Positions 62,790 through 64,000 of a stretch of DNA of 64,000 nt are shown piece by piece. Within the stretch, counting starts at the first letter, position 1. Every line of letters begins with the position of its first letter. The notes beneath the pieces are model-generated. The model made no database searches and had not been told where the DNA came from. It saw only the letters and a program-made list of their open reading frames with translations. Position numbers and translations under genes: made by a program. Source of the DNA: Macrothele yani (lineage: Eukaryota; Arthropoda; Arachnida; Araneae; Macrothelidae); assembly GCA_039090855.1 (NCBI GenBank), contig CM077005.1, positions 76,442,607 to 76,506,606 on the forward strand, read 5' to 3'.

Positions 62790-64000
62790 CAAGGGTTGTT
62801 CAAAAAGTAACGAGGCTGATTTTACATGCGGCAGAAGTGTAATGCAGTAACCATACTTATACTTACAAGCGTCCGAAGTTTTCACCCTCTACCTGAAGGT
62901 TCCACCTTTCTATCCACTTCCGGACGGTGTGTTCGAAGCCTTTCCTCGACATGTGAATAAGAATACCCATCACAGCTTTTTTTGATGCAAACCGACGCTC
63001 ACGGAGTAGTTTTTTTCACTTCAGGGAATAAGCGGGTCACATGGTGATAGGCCCAATGAATAAGGAAGGCGCGCTAGCGTTTCGATGCCTAGATATTGGA
63101 TAATCTGCTGAGTAAGCAAAACACGATGCACAGGGGCATTATCTTGATGCAAAATCCAACCCATTTGTGCATACTCTGGGCGATTTAGGGAAATTTCTTT
63201 CTTCAGAGGATTTTTGAGAACTTCAGAATAACAGGCACCGGTAGGTTTTCCCTAATTGAACGACATGGTCACACACAATTCCATTTTTAGCGAAGAAAAC
63301 AAGGTACATGAGCTTCCCTGCACTTGCTTGAACCTTTGCTTTATTGGATCGGGGAATCTGTGGGTGTTCCCATTGGATACTCTGTTGTTTTGTTTCAGGA
63401 TCGAAATGGTTGAAAAATGTTTTATCATTCATGACGACACGATCCAAAAAGACTGGCTCACGTCGTAACCAGCACTTCCATTGGAGACAAGTGATAGCAC
63501 AATTTACCTTGTGTTCATCCATGAGCAAGTGGGGAATCCATTTTGGAGCAACTTTTGGGTACCCCAACCGGTTTCTCGCAATATCATCAACGGAACCAAT
63601 GGCCATCTGTATCACATTAGCAACCTCCACAATGGTCATTCGGCGGTCTTCGCGCAGGAGTGCCTCTATGAAATTAATTTGCGTAATCGATGTCGAAGAC
63701 CTTCAGGAGCGTAGCCTATATTCCAGACACACTCTTCACCATTCACAAACTTCTTGTGCCAATCAGAAACTCTTGCACGGGACAAAACACTTTTCTTATA
63801 GGCTGTTTTCGTTATTCAGTGCGTTTGTGCAGGCGGTTCATTCAAACGCACACAAAATGTTATAGCTGCTCTTTGCGGCAGTTTTAAATCCATACTAGGT
63901 TACAGAAACACGTCTGAACTCTACGCCGTCTACTACAAGAATGAACAAACGGAACGCTGTAACGACGATCCGTCACGTGACCGACCTTGCAGGAGTTCCG
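62790..64000 (-). mobile_element. Mariner element running to window end
   Basis: Left end CAAGGGTTGTTCAAAAAGTA after TA (62788-62789). The matching right end is not seen before 64000, so the element probably extends beyond the window or has lost it. Confidence 0.75.
62985..63860 (-). pseudogene. Mariner transposase pseudogene (DD34D)
   Basis: The open 138 codons from 63639 read MTIVEVANVIQMAIGSVDDI (second HTH), LGYPKVAPKWIPHLLMDEHK, FLDRVVMNDKTFFNHFDPET (first Asp; NDKT for the usual CDET), QWEHPQIPRSNKAKVQASAG and KLMYLVFFAKNGIVCDHV. After a stop, LHQDNAPVHRVLLTQQIIQY holds the second Asp and LGLSPCD the third, 34 residues later. The N-terminal part (63860-63640) is scrambled by stops. Confidence 0.8.

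Overview
This is transposon-dense, AT-rich DNA from an animal nuclear genome. The mix of families (Tc1/mariner, pogo, hAT, Helitron, an RTE-type LINE, a Penelope-like fragment and tRNA-derived SINEs) suggests an arthropod, but the species cannot be fixed from sequence alone. I recognise no host protein-coding gene. Almost everything readable is a mobile element, a fragment of one, or tandem DNA. Only one long ORF is intact, the 986-aa endonuclease/reverse transcriptase at 41426-44386.

Layout. 0-12 kb: degenerate Tc1-like elements (382-1381, 3524-5094, 6110-8190, 11205-12010), a 591-bp miniature LTR element whose LTRs carry a tRNA-like sequence (5512-6102), a tRNA-derived SINE with a 14-bp target duplication (8530-8944) and a TTAA-flanked MITE (9646-10083). 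12-25 kb: a hAT remnant with two hairpins; dispersed ~150-bp-periodic arrays in which nearly every unit carries a motif matching the CTCF core (14246-16935, 20360-22640); a ~145-bp tandem repeat with DR1-like motifs (22640-24130) interrupted by a second MITE; and a Helitron 3' remnant. 25-33 kb: several SINE copies in both orientations, a Tc1-like element (30104-31396) and a Penelope GIY-YIG fragment.

33-48 kb is one old Helitron on the minus strand (5' end about 48106, helicase C-terminus about 33181). It was split in turn by a Tc1-like element, a foldback SINE with 12-bp duplications, and a SINE with 11-bp duplications at 36052-36062 and 44652-44662. The (AT)n tail of that SINE later received three RTE LINE copies and another Tc1-like element. 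The Helitron helicase reading resumes across each insertion, so the order of events can be read. 48-64 kb: a Tc1/mariner-superfamily element with ~340-bp terminal repeats that hosts a nested mariner (50085-53138), two abutting Tc1-like remnants, a LINE 3' end, a pogo/Tigger remnant, an RTE fragment split by a mariner (59726-61016), a 26-bp tandem array of tRNA B-box-like sequence (61551-61758), and a mariner running to the window end.

The most unusual signals are the CTCF-like motif arrays, the tRNA-bearing miniature LTR element, the B-box array with its foldback relative, and a possible HDV-like ribozyme at the exact 5' end of the RTE LINE. Motif and structure statements are read by eye; binding, cleavage or activity are inferences.
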